DNA of 64,000 nt from Ehretia macrophylla (lineage: Eukaryota; Streptophyta; Magnoliopsida; Boraginales; Ehretiaceae), in NCBI GenBank assembly GCA_037974665.1, contig CM075773.1:17226146-17290145 (forward strand). Reading direction: 5' to 3'. This document shows, piece by piece, positions 35,360 through 47,385 of this stretch (positions are counted from its first letter, which is position 1; each line of letters starts with the position of its first letter). A program made the translations under genes and the position numbers. A model generated the notes under the pieces. It was given only the letters and a program-made list of their open reading frames with translations, had not been told where the DNA came from and did not search any database.

Positions 35360-35917
35360 GTCATGTTGAGGGCACAATTCCTTTATGTGTTAACAGTTCA
35401 CAGTCCCAGCCAAGAAATATAGCCTATTCAAAAGGCCCGATGGGCTTAACGACAACCCATCCGCTTCAACAACGCAGCATCCTCGCAAGACGTGATACCG
35501 ACGCATTGTAGGGTCCTCTAATGTGCCACGAGTAAGGTTGTCGTCCTTTTAACAGCTCACGAAGTACGATCCGGGACTGAAAAACAGAGCAAAAGAAGAA
35601 AAGTAGCCCGAAACTGATGAAAACGTTCGATTTTGAGCACCGAAAAGGGCACGGCGAGCTAGCTACCTGCCCCCATCGTAGAGCTCTCGGAGAGCTTTCC
35701 AACGGTATGCTGTGCGCCGCGTAACTCCTTACGGATCAAAAGTTATGGGCACCGGAGCGACGGAGACCTGGTCACAAGCCCTACACCCTCGGTTTGCGGG
35801 CCCAGCCTCCACGTGAAGAGAAGTTGTCTTGCCCAAGGTGCCGTGGGATTCGATAATAGAAATGTGGTGGGTAAAGTATCTTGGCAACCCTAACCGGAGC
35901 AAAAAAAATTGAAAAGG

Positions 35918-36036
35918 GGGGTGCAACACGAGGACTTCCCAGGGGGTCACCCATCCTAGTACTACTCTCGCCAAAGCACGCTTTACTTCGGAGTTCTGAT
36001 GGGATCCGGTGCATTAGTGCTGGTATGATCACACCC
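35918..36036 (-). rRNA. 5S rRNA: 5S rRNA gene, unit 54 (type C)
   Basis: G64U and U53A (both A box) and C6U. The upstream GGGCC block reads AGGACCAATGGG on the plus strand, losing one site II-like core. The same set is in units 58 and 67. Confidence 0.96.
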
Positions 36037-36594
36037 GTCATGTTGAGGGCACAATTCCTTTATGTGTTAACGGTTCACAGTCCCAGCCTAGAGATATGGC
36101 CCATTCAAAAGGACCAATGGGCTTAACGACAACCCATCCGCTTCAACAACGCAGCATCCTCGCAAGACGTGATATCGACGCATTGTAGGGTCCTCTAATG
36201 TGCCGCGAGTAAGGTTGTCGTCCTTTTAACAGCTCACGACGTATGATCCGGGACGAAAAAACAGAACGAAAGAAGGAAAGTGGCCTGAAACTGATGAAAA
36301 CGTTCAATTTTGAGATCCGAAAAGGGCACAGCGAGCTAGCTTGCTGCCCCCGTCGTAGAGCTCTCAGAGAGCTTTCCAACGGTATGCTGTGCACCTCGTA
36401 ACTCCTTATGAATCAAAAGTTATGGGCACCGGAGCGACGGAGACCTGGTCACAAGCCCTACGCCCTCGGTTTCCGGGCCCAGCCTCCAAGTGAAGAGAAG
36501 TTGTCTTGCCCAAGGTGCCGTGGGATTCGATAATAGAAATGTGGTGGGTAAAGTATCTTGGCAACCCTAACCGGAGCAAAAAAAATTGAAAAAG

Positions 36595-36713
36595 GGGGTG
36601 TAACACGAGGACTTCCCAGGGGGTCACCCATCCTAGTACTACTCTCGCCCAAGCACGCTTAACTTCGGAGTTCTGATGGGATCCGGTGCATTAGTGCTGG
36701 TATGATCGCACCC
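36595..36713 (-). rRNA. 5S rRNA: 5S rRNA gene, unit 55 (type A-like)
   Basis: Only G113A. The spacer is type A, duplicated next to unit 56. Confidence 0.97.
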
Positions 36714-37271
36714 GTCATGTTGAGGGCACAATTCCTTTATGTGTTCACGGTTCACAGTCCCAGCCTAGAGATATGGCCCATTCAAAAGGCCCAATGGGCT
36801 TAACGACAACCCATCCGCTTCAACAACGCAGCATCCTCGCAAGACGTGATATCGACGCATTGTAGGGTCCTCTAATGTGCCGCGAGTAAGGTTGTCGTCC
36901 TTTTAACAGCTCACGACGTATGATCCGGGACGAAAAAACAGAACGAAAGAAGGAAAGTGGCCTGAAACTGATGAAAACGTTCAATTTTGAGATCCGAAAA
37001 GGGCACAGCGAGCTAGCTTGCTGCCCCCGTCGTAGAGCTCTCAAAGTGCTTTCCAACGGTATGCTGTGCACCGCGTAACTCCTTATGGATCAAAAGTTAT
37101 GGGCACCGAAGCGACGAAGACCTAGTCACAAGCCCTACGCCCACGGTTTGCGGGCCCAGCCTCCAAATGAAGTGAAGTTGTCTTGCCCAAGGTGTCGTGG
37201 GATTTGATAATAGAATTGTGGTGGATAAGGTATGTTGGCAACCCTAACCGGAGCAAAAAAAATTGAAAATG

Positions 37272-37390
37272 GAGGTGCAACACGAGGACTTCCCAGGGGG
37301 TCACCCATCCTAGTACTACTCTCGCCCAAGCACGCTTAACTTCGGAGTTCTGATGGGATCCGGTGCATTAGTGCTGGTATGATCGCACCC
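37272..37390 (-). rRNA. 5S rRNA: 5S rRNA gene, unit 56 (type A)
   Basis: Consensus except C118U. The downstream spacer (37095-37262) is diverged (CCTCCAAATG, GATAAGGTATG). Confidence 0.97.
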
Positions 37391-37947
37391 GTCATGTTGA
37401 GGGCACAATTCCTTTATGTGTTCACGGTTCACAGTCCCAGCCTAGAGATATGGCCCATTCAAAAGGCCCAATGGGCTTAACGACAACCCATCTGCTTCAA
37501 CAACGCAGCATCCTCGCAAGACGTGATATCGACGCATTGTAAGGTCCTCTAATGTGCCTCGAGTAAGGTTGTCGTCCTTTTAACAGCTCACGACGTACGA
37601 TCCGGGATGGAAAAACAGAGCAAAAAAAGAAAAGTGGCCCAAAACTGATGAAAACGTTTGATTTTGAGCTCCGAAAAGGGCACAGCGAGCTAGATGGCTG
37701 CCCCCGTCGTAGAGCTCTCAAAGAGCTTTCCAACGGTATGCTGTGCGCCTCGTAACTCCTTATGGATCAAAAGTTATGGGCACCGGAGCGACGGAGACCT
37801 GGTCACAAGCCCTACGCCCTCGGTTTGCGGGCCCAGCCTCCACGTGAAGGGAAGTTGTCTTGCCAAGGTGCCGTGCGATTCGATAATAGAAATGTGGTGG
37901 ATAAAGTATCTTGGCAACCCAAACCGGAGCAAAAAAAATTGAAAAGG

Positions 37948-38066
37948 GGGGTGCAACACGAGGACTTCCCAGGGGGTCACCCATCCTAGTACTACTCTCG
38001 CCCAAGCACGCTTAACTTCGGAGTTCTGATGGGATCCGGTGCATTAGTGCTGGTATGATCACACCC
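37948..38066 (-). rRNA. 5S rRNA: 5S rRNA gene, unit 57 (B/C hybrid)
   Basis: Only C6U. The downstream spacer is type B, while the 5' end and upstream spacer are type C, so the unit looks recombinant within the gene. Confidence 0.97.
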
Positions 38067-38624
38067 GTCATGTTGAGGGCACAATTCCTTTATGTGTTAA
38101 CGGTTCACAGTCCCAGCCTCGAGATATGGCCCATTCAAAAGGACCAATGGGCTTAACGACAACCCATCCGCTTCAACAACGCAGCATCCTCGCAAGACGT
38201 GATATCGACGCATTGTAGGGTCCTCTAATGTGCCGCGAGTAAGGTTGTCGTCTTTTTAACTGCTCACGACGTACGATCCGGGACTGAAAAACAGAGCAAA
38301 AGAAGAAAAGTAGCCCGAAACTGATGAAAACGTTCGATTTTGAGCTCCGAAAAGGTCACGGCGAGCTAGCTACCTGCCCCCGTGGTAGAGCTCTCGGAGA
38401 GCTTTCCAACGGTATGTTGTGCGCCGCGTAACTCCTTACGGATCAAAAGTTATGGGCACCGGAGCGACGGAGACCTGGTCACAAGCCCTACACCCTCGGT
38501 TTGCGGGCCCAGCCTCCACGTGAAGAGAAGTTGTCTTGCCCAAGGTGCCGTGGGATTCGATAATAGAAATGTGGTGGGTAAAGTATCTTGGCAACCCTAA
38601 CCGGAGCAAAAAAAATTGAAAAGG

Positions 38625-38743
38625 GGGGTGCAACACGAGGACTTCCCAGGGGGTCACCCATCCTAGTACTACTCTCGCCAAAGCACGCTTTACTTCGGAG
38701 TTCTGATGGGATCCGGTGCATTAGTGCTGGTATGATCACACCC
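38625..38743 (-). rRNA. 5S rRNA: 5S rRNA gene, unit 58 (type C)
   Basis: G64U, U53A and C6U, the same as unit 54 four units earlier. Confidence 0.96.
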
Positions 38744-39300
38744 GTCATGTTGAGGGCACAATTCCTTTATGTGTTAACGGTTCACAGTCCCAGCCTAGAG
38801 ATATGGCCAATTCAGAAGGACCAATGGGCTTAACGACAACCCATCCGCTTCAACAACGCAGCATCCTCACATGACGAGATATCGACGCATTGTAGGGTCC
38901 TCTAATGTGCCGCGAGTAAGGTTGTCGTCCTTTTAACAGCTCACGACGTACGATCCGGGACTGAAAAACAGAGCAAAAGAAGAAAAGTAGCGCGAAACTG
39001 ATGAAAACGTTCAATTTTGAGCTCCGAAAAGGGCACGGCAAGCTAGCTACCTGCCCCCGTCGTAGAGATCTCGGAGAGCTTTCCAACGGTATGCTGTGCG
39101 CCGCGTAACTCTTTACGGATCAAAAGTTATGGCCACCGGAGCGACGGAGACCTGGTCACAAGCCCTACGCCCTCGGTTTGCGGGCCCAGCCTCCACGTGA
39201 AGAGAAGTTGTCTTGCCCAAGGTGCCGTGGGATTCGATAATAGAAATGTGGTGGGTAAAGTTTCTTGGCAACCCTAACCGGAGCAAAAAAATTGAAAAGG

Positions 39301-39419
39301 GGGGTGCAACACGAGGACTTCCCAGGGGGTCACCCATCCTAGTACTACTCTCGCCCAAGCACGCTTAACTTCGGAGTTCTGATGGGATCCGGTGCATTAG
39401 TGCTGGTATGATCGCACCC
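39301..39419 (-). rRNA. 5S rRNA: 5S rRNA gene, unit 59 (consensus)
   Basis: Identical to consensus. The spacer below has TATGGCCACC, GTTTCTTGGC and a T7 terminator run, a combination repeated only at unit 68. Confidence 0.99.
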
Positions 39420-39977
39420 GTCATGTTGAGGGCACAATTCCTTTATGTGTTAACGGTTCACAGTCCCAGCCTAGAGATATGGCCCATTCAAAAGGCCCAA
39501 TGGGCTTAACGACAACCCATCCGCTTCAACAACGCAGCATCCTCGCAAGACGTGATATCGACGCATTGTAGGGTCCTCTAATGTGCCGCGAGTAAGTTTG
39601 TCGTCCATTTAACAGCTCACGACGTACGATCCGGGATGAAAAAACAGAGCGAAAGAAGGAAAGTGGCCCGAAACTGATGAAAACGTTCGATTTTGAGATC
39701 CGAAAAGGGCAAAGCAAGCTAGCTTGCTGCCCTCATCGTAGAGCTCTCAGAGAGCTTTCCAACGGTATGCTGTGCACCTCGTAACTCCTTATGAATGAAA
39801 AGTTATGGGCACCGGAGCGACGGAGACCTGGTCACAAGCCCTACGCCCTCGGTTTGCAGGCCCAGCCTCCAAGTGAAGAGAAGTTGTCTTGCCCAAGGTG
39901 CCGTGGGATTCGATAATAGAAATGTGGTGGGTAAAGTATCTTGGCAACCCTAACCGGAGCAAAAAAAATTGAAAAAG

Positions 39978-40096
39978 GGGGTGCAACACGAGGACTTCCC
40001 AGGGGGTCACCCATCCTAGTACTACTCTCGCCCAAGCACGCTTAACTTCGGAGTTCTGATGGGATCCGGTGCATTAGTGCTGGTATGATCGCACCC
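39978..40096 (-). rRNA. 5S rRNA: 5S rRNA gene, unit 60 (consensus, type A)
   Basis: Identical to consensus with full type A spacer marks on both sides. Confidence 0.99.
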
Positions 40097-40654
40097 GTCA
40101 TGTTGAGGGCACAATTCCTTTATGTGTTCACGGTTCACAGTCCCAGCCTAGAGATATGGCCCACTCAAAAGGCCCAATGGGCTTAACGACAACCCATCCG
40201 CTTCAACAACGCAGCATCCTCGCAAGACGTGATATCGACGCATTGTAGGGTCCTCTAATGTGCCGCGAGTAAGGTTGTCGTCCTTTTAACAACTCACGAC
40301 GTACGATCCGGGATGGAAAAACAGAGCAAAAAAAGAAAAGTGGCCCAAAACTGATGAAAACGTACGATTTTGAGCTCCGAAAAGGGCACAGCGAGCTAGA
40401 AGGTCGCCCCCGTCGTAGAGCTCTCAGAGAGCTTTCCAACGGTATGCTGTGCGCCTCGTAACTCCTTACGGATCAAAAGTTATGGACACCGGAGCGACGG
40501 AGACCTGGTCACAAGCCCTACGCCCTCGGTTTGCGGGCCCAGCCTCCACGTGAAGAGAAGTTGTCTTGCCCAAGGTGCCGTGGGATTCGATAATAGAAAT
40601 GTGGTGGGTAAAGGATCTTGGCAACCCTAACCGGAGCAAAAAAAATTGAAAATG

Positions 40655-40773
40655 GGGGTACAACACGAGGACTTCCCAGGGGGTCACCCATCCTAGTACT
40701 ACTCTCGCCCAAGCACGCTTAACTTCGGAGTTCTGATGGGATCCGGTGCATTAGTGCTGGTATGATCGCACCC
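40655..40773 (-). rRNA. 5S rRNA: 5S rRNA gene, unit 61 (type B)
   Basis: Only C114U. The hypervariable tract is the local form GCTAGAAGGTCGC. Confidence 0.97.
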
Positions 40774-41331
40774 GTCATGTTGAGGGCACAATTCCTTTAT
40801 GTGTTAACGGTTCACAGTCCCAGCCTAGAGATATGGCCCATTCAAAAGGCCCAATGGGCTTAACGACAACCCATCCGCTTCAACAACGAAGCATCCTCGC
40901 AAGACGTGATATCGACGCATTGTAGGGTCCTCTAATGTGCCGCGAGTAAGGTTTTCGTCCTTTTAACAGCTCACGACGTACGATCCGGGACGGAAAAATA
41001 GAGCAAAAGAAGAAAAGTAGCCCGAAACTGATGAAAACGTTCGATTTTGAGCTCTGGAAAGGGCACGGCGAGCTAGCTACTTGCCCCCGTCGTAGAGCTC
41101 TCGGAGAGCTTTCCAACGGTATGCTGTGCGCCTCGTAACTCCTTACGGATCAAAAGTTATGGGCACCGGAGCGACGGCGACCGAGTCACAAGCCCTACGC
41201 CCTCAGTTTGCGGGCCCAGCCTCCACGTGAAGAGAAGTTGTCTTGCCCAAGGTGCCGTGGGATTCGATAATAGAAATGTGGTGGGTAAAGTATCTTGGCA
41301 ACCCTAACCGGAGCAAAAAAAATTGAAAAGG

Positions 41332-41450
41332 GGGGTACAACACGAGGACTTCCCAGGGGGTCACCCATCCTAGTACTACTCTCCCCAAAGCACGCTTTAC
41401 TTCGGAGTTCTGATGGGATCCGGTGCATTAGTGCTGGTATGATCACACCC
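41332..41450 (-). rRNA. 5S rRNA: 5S rRNA gene, unit 62 (B/C hybrid)
   Basis: C114U (type B mark) together with C67G (IE), G64U, U53A (A box) and C6U (type C marks). B and C marks in one gene suggest conversion. Confidence 0.95.
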
Positions 41451-42008
41451 GTCATGTTGAGGGCACAATTCCTTTATGTGTTAACGGTTCACAGTCCCAG
41501 CCTAGAGATATGGCCCATTCAAAAGGACCAATGGGCTTAACGACAACCCATCCGCTTCAACAACGCAGCATCCTCGCAAGACGTGATATCGACGCATTGT
41601 AGGGTCCTCTAATGTGCCGCGAGTTAGGTTGTCGTCTTTTTAACAGCTCACGACGTACGATCCGGTTCTGAAAAACAGAGCAAAAGAAGAAAAGTAGCCC
41701 AAAACTGATGAAAACGTTCGATTTTGAGCTCCGAAAAGGGCATAGCGAGCTAGCTACCTGCCCCCATCGTAGAGCTCTCGGAGAGCTTTCCAACAGTATG
41801 CTGTGCGCCGCGTAACTCCTTACGGATCAAAAGTTATGGGCACCGGAGCGACAGAGACCTGGTCACAAGCCCTACGCCCTCGGTTTGCGGGCCCAGCCTC
41901 CACGTGAAGCGAAGTTGTCTTGCCCAAGGTATCGTGGGATTCGATAATAGAAATGCGGTGGATAAAGTATCTTGGCAACCCTAACCGGAGGAAAAAAAAT
42001 TGAAAAGG

Positions 42009-42127
42009 GGGGTGCTGCACGAGGACTTCCCAGGTGGTGACCCATCCTAGTACTACTCTCGCCCAAGCACTCTTAACTTCGGTGTTTTGATGGGATCCGG
42101 TGCATTAGTGCTGGTATGATCACACCC
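42009..42127 (-). rRNA. 5S rRNA: 5S rRNA gene, unit 63 (highly divergent)
   Basis: U112A, U111C, C93A and G89C (C box), C57A (A box), U45A, G41A and C6U. Eight changes make it a candidate pseudogene inside an otherwise homogeneous block. Confidence 0.9.
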
Positions 42128-42684
42128 GTCATGTTGAGAGCACAATTGCTTTATGTGTTAACGGTTCACAGTCCCAGCCTAGAGAGATGGCCCATTCAGA
42201 AGGCCCAATGGGCTTAACAACAACCCATCCGCTTCAACAACGCAACATTCTCGCAAGACATGATATCGACGCATTGTAGGGTCCTCTAATGTGCCGCGAG
42301 TAAGGTTGTCGTCCTTTTAACAGCTCACGACGTACGATCCGGGACGAAAAAACAGAGCGAAAGAAGGAAAGTGTCCCGAAACTGATGAAAACGTTCGATT
42401 TTGAGATTCGAAAAGGGCACAGCAAGCTAGCTTGCTGCCCCCGTCGTAGAGCTCTCAGGGAGCTTCCAACGGTATGCTGTGCACCTCGTAACTCCTTATG
42501 AATCAAAAGTTATGGGCACCGGAGCGACGGAGACCTGGTCACAAGCCCTACGCCCTCGGTTTGCGGGCCCAGCCTCCAAGTGAAGAGAAGTTGTCTTGCC
42601 CAAGGTGCCGTGGGATTCGATAATAGAAATGTGGTGGGTAAAGTATCTTGGCAACCCTAACCGGAGCAAAAAAAATTGAAAAAG

Positions 42685-42803
42685 GGGGTGCAACACGAGG
42701 ACTTCCTAGGGGGTCACCCATCCTAGTACTACTCTCGCCCAAGCACGCTTAACTTCGGAGTTCTGATGGGATCCGGTGCATTAGTGCTGGTATGATCGCA
42801 CCC
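42685..42803 (-). rRNA. 5S rRNA: 5S rRNA gene, unit 64 (type A)
   Basis: Only G97A (C box edge). Type A spacer. A one-base loss near 42465 (GGAGCTTCCAAC) gives the 676-bp step. Confidence 0.97.
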
Positions 42804-43361
42804 GTCATGTTGAGGGCACAATTCCTTTATGTGTTCACGGTTCACAGTCCCAGCCTAGAGATATGGCCCATTCAAAAGGCCCAATGGGCTTAACGACAAC
42901 CCATCCGCTTCAACAACGCAGCATCCTCGCAAGACGTGATATCGACGCATTGTAGGGTCCTCTAATGTGCCTCGAGTAAGGTTGTCGTCCTTTTAACAGC
43001 TCACGACGTACGATCCGGGATGGAAAAACAGAGCAAAAGAAGAAAAGTGGCCCAAAAGTGATGAAAACGTTCGATTTTGAGCTCCGAAAAGGGCATAGCA
43101 AGCTAGATGGCTGCCCCCGTCGTAGAGCTCTCAGAGAGCTTTCCAACGGTATGCTGTGCGCCTCGTAACTCCTTACGGATCAAAAGTTATGGGCACCGGA
43201 GCGACGGAGACCTGGTGACAAGCCCTACGCCCTCGGTTTGCGGGCCCAGCCTCCACGTGAAGAGAAGTTGTCTTGCCCAAGGTGCCGTGGGATTCGATAA
43301 TAGAAATGTGGTGGGTAAAGTATCTTGGCAACCCTAACCGGAGCAAAAAAAATTGAAAAGG

Positions 43362-43480
43362 GGGGTACAACACGAGGACTTCCCAGGGGGTCACCCATCC
43401 TAGTACTACTCTCGCCCAAGCACGCTTAACTTCGGAGTTCTGATGGGATCCGGTGCATTAGTGCTGGTATGATCGCACCC
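43362..43480 (-). rRNA. 5S rRNA: 5S rRNA gene, unit 65 (type B)
   Basis: Only C114U. Spacer marks GCTAGATGG and GGTGACAAGCC match unit 53. Confidence 0.97.
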
Positions 43481-44038
43481 GTCATGTTGAGGGCACAATT
43501 CCTTTATGTGTTAACGGTTCACAGTCCCATCCTAGAGATATGGCCCATTCAAAAGGCCCAATGGGCTTAACGACAACCCATCCGCTTCAACAACGAAGCA
43601 TCCTCGCAAGACGTGATATCGACGCATTGTAGGGTCCTCTAATGTGCCGTGAGTAAGGTTGTCGTCCTTTTAACAGCTCAGGACGTACGATCCGGGACGG
43701 AAAAACAGAGCAAAAGAAGAAAAGTAGCCCAAAACTGATGAAAACGTTCGAATTTGAGCTCCGAAAAGGGCACGGCGAGCTAGCTACCTGCCCCCGTCGT
43801 AGAGCTCTCGGAGAGCTTTCCAACGGTATGCTGTGCGCCGCGTAACTCCTTACGGATCAAAAGTTATGGGCACCGGAGCGACGGAGACCAGGTCACAAGC
43901 CCTACGCCCTCGGTTTGCGGGCCCAGCCTCCACGTGAAGAGAAGTTGTCTTGCCCAAGGTGCCGTGGGATTCGATAATAGAAATGTGGTGGGTAAAGTAT
44001 CTTGGCAACCCTAACCGGAGCAAAAAAAATTGAAAATG

Positions 44039-44157
44039 GGGGTGCAACACGAGGACTTCGCAGGGGGTCACCCATCCTAGTACTACTCTCGCCAAATCAC
44101 GCTTTACTTCGGAGTTCTGATGGGATCCAGTGCATTAGTGCTTGTATGATCGCACCC
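44039..44157 (-). rRNA. 5S rRNA: 5S rRNA gene, unit 66 (type C-like)
   Basis: G98C, G64U, C61A and U53A (A box), C29U and C15A. It has the A-box marks of type C but not C6U. Confidence 0.94.
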
Positions 44158-44715
44158 ATCATGTTGAGGGCACAATTCCTTTATGTGTTAACGGTTCACA
44201 GTCCCAGCCTAGAGATATGGCCCATTCAAAAGGCCCAATGGGCTTAACGACAACACATCCGCGTCAACAACGCAGCATCCTCGCAAGACGTGATATCGAC
44301 GCATTGTAGGGTCCTCTAATGTGCCGCGAGTAAGGTTGTCGTCTTTTTAACAGCTCACGACGTACGATCCGTGATTGAAAAACAGAGCAAAAGAAGAAAA
44401 GTAGCCCGAAACAAATGAAAACGTTCGATTTTGAGCACCGGAAAGGGTACGGAGAGCTAGCTACCTGCCCCCATCGTAGAGCTCTCAGAGAGCTTTCCAA
44501 CGGTATGCTGTGCGCCGCGTAACTCCTTACGGATCAAAAGTTATGGGCACCGGAGCGACGGAGACCTGGTCACAAGCCCTACACCCTCGGTTTGCGGGCC
44601 CAGCCTCCACGTGAAGAGAAGTTGTCTTGCCCAAGGTGCCGTGGGATTCGATAATAGAAAGGTGGTGGTTAAAGTATCTTGGCAACCTTAACCAGAGCAA
44701 AAAAAATTGAAAAGG

Positions 44716-44834
44716 GGGGTACAACACGAGGACTTCCCAGGGGGTCACCCATCCTAGTACTACTCTCGCCAAAGCACGCTTTACTTCGGAGTTCTGATGG
44801 GATCCGGTGCATTAGTGCTGGTATGATCACACCC
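44716..44834 (-). rRNA. 5S rRNA: 5S rRNA gene, unit 67 (B/C hybrid)
   Basis: C114U, G64U, U53A and C6U. Same hybrid pattern as unit 62 without C67G. Confidence 0.95.
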
Positions 44835-45391
44835 GTCATGTTGAGGTCACAATTCCTTTATGTGTTAACGGTTCACAGTCCCAGCCTAGAGATATGGCCC
44901 ATTCAAAAGGACCAATGGGCTTAACGACAACCCATCCGCTTCAACAACGCAGCATCCTCGCAAGACGAGATATCGACGCATTGTAGGGTCCTCTAATGTG
45001 CCGCGAGTAAGGTTGTCGTCCTTTTAACAGCTCACGACGTACGATCCGGGACGGAAAAACAGAGCAAAAGAAGAAAAGTAGCCCGAAACTAATGAAAACG
45101 TTCGATTTTGAGCTCCGAAAAGGGCACGGCGAGCTAGCTACCTGCCCCCGTCGTAGAGATCTCGGAGAGCTTTCCAACGGTATGCTGTGCACCGCGTAAC
45201 TCCTTACGGATCAAAAGTTATGGCCACCGGAGCGACGGAGACCTGGTCACAAGCCCTACGCCCTCGGTTTGCGGGCCCAGCCTCCACGTGAAGAGAAGTT
45301 GTCTTGCCCAAGGTGCCGTGGGATTCGATAATAGAAATGTGGTGGGTAAAGTTTCTTGGCAACCCTAACCGGAGCAAAAAAATTGAAAAGG

Positions 45392-45510
45392 GGGGTGCAA
45401 CACGAGGACTTCCCAGGGGGTCACCCATCCTAGTACTACTCTCGCCCAAGCACGCTTAACTTCGGAGTTCTGATGGGATCTGTTGCATTAGTGCTGGTAT
45501 GATCGCACCC
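45392..45510 (-). rRNA. 5S rRNA: 5S rRNA gene, unit 68
   Basis: G30A and C28A. The downstream spacer repeats the rare combination of unit 59, nine units (6,091 bp) away. Confidence 0.97.
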
Positions 45511-45902
45511 GTCATGTTGAGGGCACAATTCCTTTATGTGTTAACGGTTCACAGTCCCAGCCTAGAGATATGGCCCATTCAAAAGGCCCAATGGGCTTAA
45601 CGACAACCCATCCGCTTCAACAATGCAGCATCCTCGCAAGACGTGATATCGACGCATTGTAGGGTCCTCTAATGTGCCGCGAGTAAGGTTGTCGTCCTTT
45701 TAACAGCTCACGACGTAGGATCCGGGACGGAAAAACAGAGCAAAAGAAGAAAAGTGGCCCGAAACTGATGAAAACATTCGATTTTGAGCACCTAAAAGGG
45801 CACAGCAAGCTAGCTTGCTGCCCCCGTTGTAGAGCTCTCAGAGAGCTTTCCAACGGTATGCTGTGCGCCTCGTAACTCCTTATGGATCAAAATTTATGGG
45901 CA

Positions 45903-45908
45903 CCGGTT
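45903..45908. other. 37-bp spacer deletion junction (first copy)
   Basis: The plus strand reads GGGCACCGGTTTGCGGG. Other units have 37 more bases here, from AGCGACGG to CCCTCGG. CGG occurs at both ends of the lost piece, as expected for slippage or microhomology repair. The unit is 640 bp long. Confidence 0.95.
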
Positions 45909-46031
45909 TGCGGGCCCAGCCTCCACGTGAAGAGAAGTTGTCTTGCCCAAGGTGCCGTGGGATTCGATAATAGAAATGTGGTGGGTAAAGTATCTTGGCA
46001 ACCCTAACCGGAGCAAAAAAAATTGAAAAGG

Positions 46032-46150
46032 GGGGTGCAACACGAGGACTTCCCAGGGGGTCACCCATCCTAGTACTACTCTCGCCCAAGCACGCTTAAC
46101 TTCGGAGTTCTGATGGGATCCGGTGTATTAGTGCTGGTATGATCGCACCC
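46032..46150 (-). rRNA. 5S rRNA: 5S rRNA gene, unit 69 (short unit)
   Basis: Only G25A. The gene is intact although the spacer downstream of it lacks 37 bp. Confidence 0.97.
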
Positions 46151-46708
46151 GTCATGTTGAGGGCACAATTCCTTTATGTGTTAACGGTTCACAGTCCCAG
46201 CCTAGAGATATGGCCCATTCAAAAGGCCCAATGGGCTTAACGACAACCCATCCGCTTCAATATCACAGCATCCTCGCAAGACGTGATATCGACGCATTGT
46301 AGGGTCCTCTAATGTGCCGCGAGTAAGGTTGTCGTCCTCTTAGCAGCTCACGACGTACGATCCGGGACGGAAAAACAGAGCAAAAGATGAAAAGTGGCCC
46401 GAAACTGATGAAAACGTTCGATTTTGAGCTCCGAAAAGGGCAACGCGAGCAAGCTTGCTACCCCCGTCGTAGAGCTCTCAGAGAGCTTTCCAACGGCATG
46501 TTGTGCGCCTCGTAACTCCAAACGGATCAAAAGTTATGGGCACCGGAGCGACGGAGACCTGGTCACAAGCCCTACGCCCTCGGTTTGCGGGCCCAGCCTC
46601 CACGTGAAGAGAAGTTGTCTTGCCAAAGGTGCCATGGGATTCGATAATAGAAATGTGGTGGGTAAAGTATCTTGGCAACCCTAACCGGAGCAAAAAAAAT
46701 TGAAAAGG

Positions 46709-46827
46709 GGGGTGTAACACGAGGACTTCCCAGGGGGTCACCCATCCTACTACTACTCTCGCCCAAGCAAGCTTAACTTCGGAGTTCTGATGGGATCCGG
46801 TGCATTAGTGCTGGTATGATCGCACCC
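46709..46827 (-). rRNA. 5S rRNA: 5S rRNA gene, unit 70
   Basis: G113A, C78G and G58U (A box). Confidence 0.95.
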
Positions 46828-47385
46828 GTCATGTTGAGGGCACAATTCCTTTATGTGTTAACGGTTCACAGTCCCAGCCTAGAGATATGGCCCATTCAAA
46901 AGGCCCAATGGGCTTAACGGAAACCCATCCGCTTCAACAACGCAGCGTCCTCGCAAGACGTGATATCGACGCATTGTAGGGTCCTCTAATGTGCCGCGAG
47001 TAAGGTTGTCGTACTTTTAACAGCTCACGACGTACGATCCGGGACGGAAAAACAGAGCAAAAGAAAAAAAGTGGCCCGAAACTGATGAAAACGTTCAATT
47101 TTGAGCTCCTAAAAGGGCAGAAAGAGATAGCTTGCTGCCCCCGTCATAGAGCTCTCAGAGAACTTTCCAACAGTATGCTGTGCGCCTCGTAACTCCTTAC
47201 GGATCAAAAGTTAAGGGCACCGGAGCGACGGAGTCCTGGTCAAAAGCCCTACGCCCTCGTTTTGCGGGCCCAACCTCTAAGTGAAGAGAAGTTGTCTTGC
47301 CCAAGGTGCCGTGGGATTCGATAATATAAATGTGGTTGGTAAATTATCTTGGAAACCCTAACCGGAGCAAAAAAAATTGAAAAGG

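Larger units (their letters stand above)
34006..44834 (-). repeat. Higher-order 5S repeat, four 4-unit blocks (units 52-67)
   Basis: Units recur in the order A-B-C-X with a period of about 2,707 bp. Type A (units 52, 56, 60, 64; also 55) has GCGAAAGAAGGAAAG, GAGATCCG or GAGATTCG, CCTCCAAGTG or CCTCCAAATG and TGTGTTCACGG. Type B (53, 57, 61, 65) has GGGATGG with GCTAGATGG or GCTAGAAGG. Type C (54, 58, 62 and partly 66; also 67) has the gene changes G64U and U53A, usually with C6U. The X position varies. The pattern implies amplification of a four-unit segment followed by local conversion. Confidence 0.8.
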
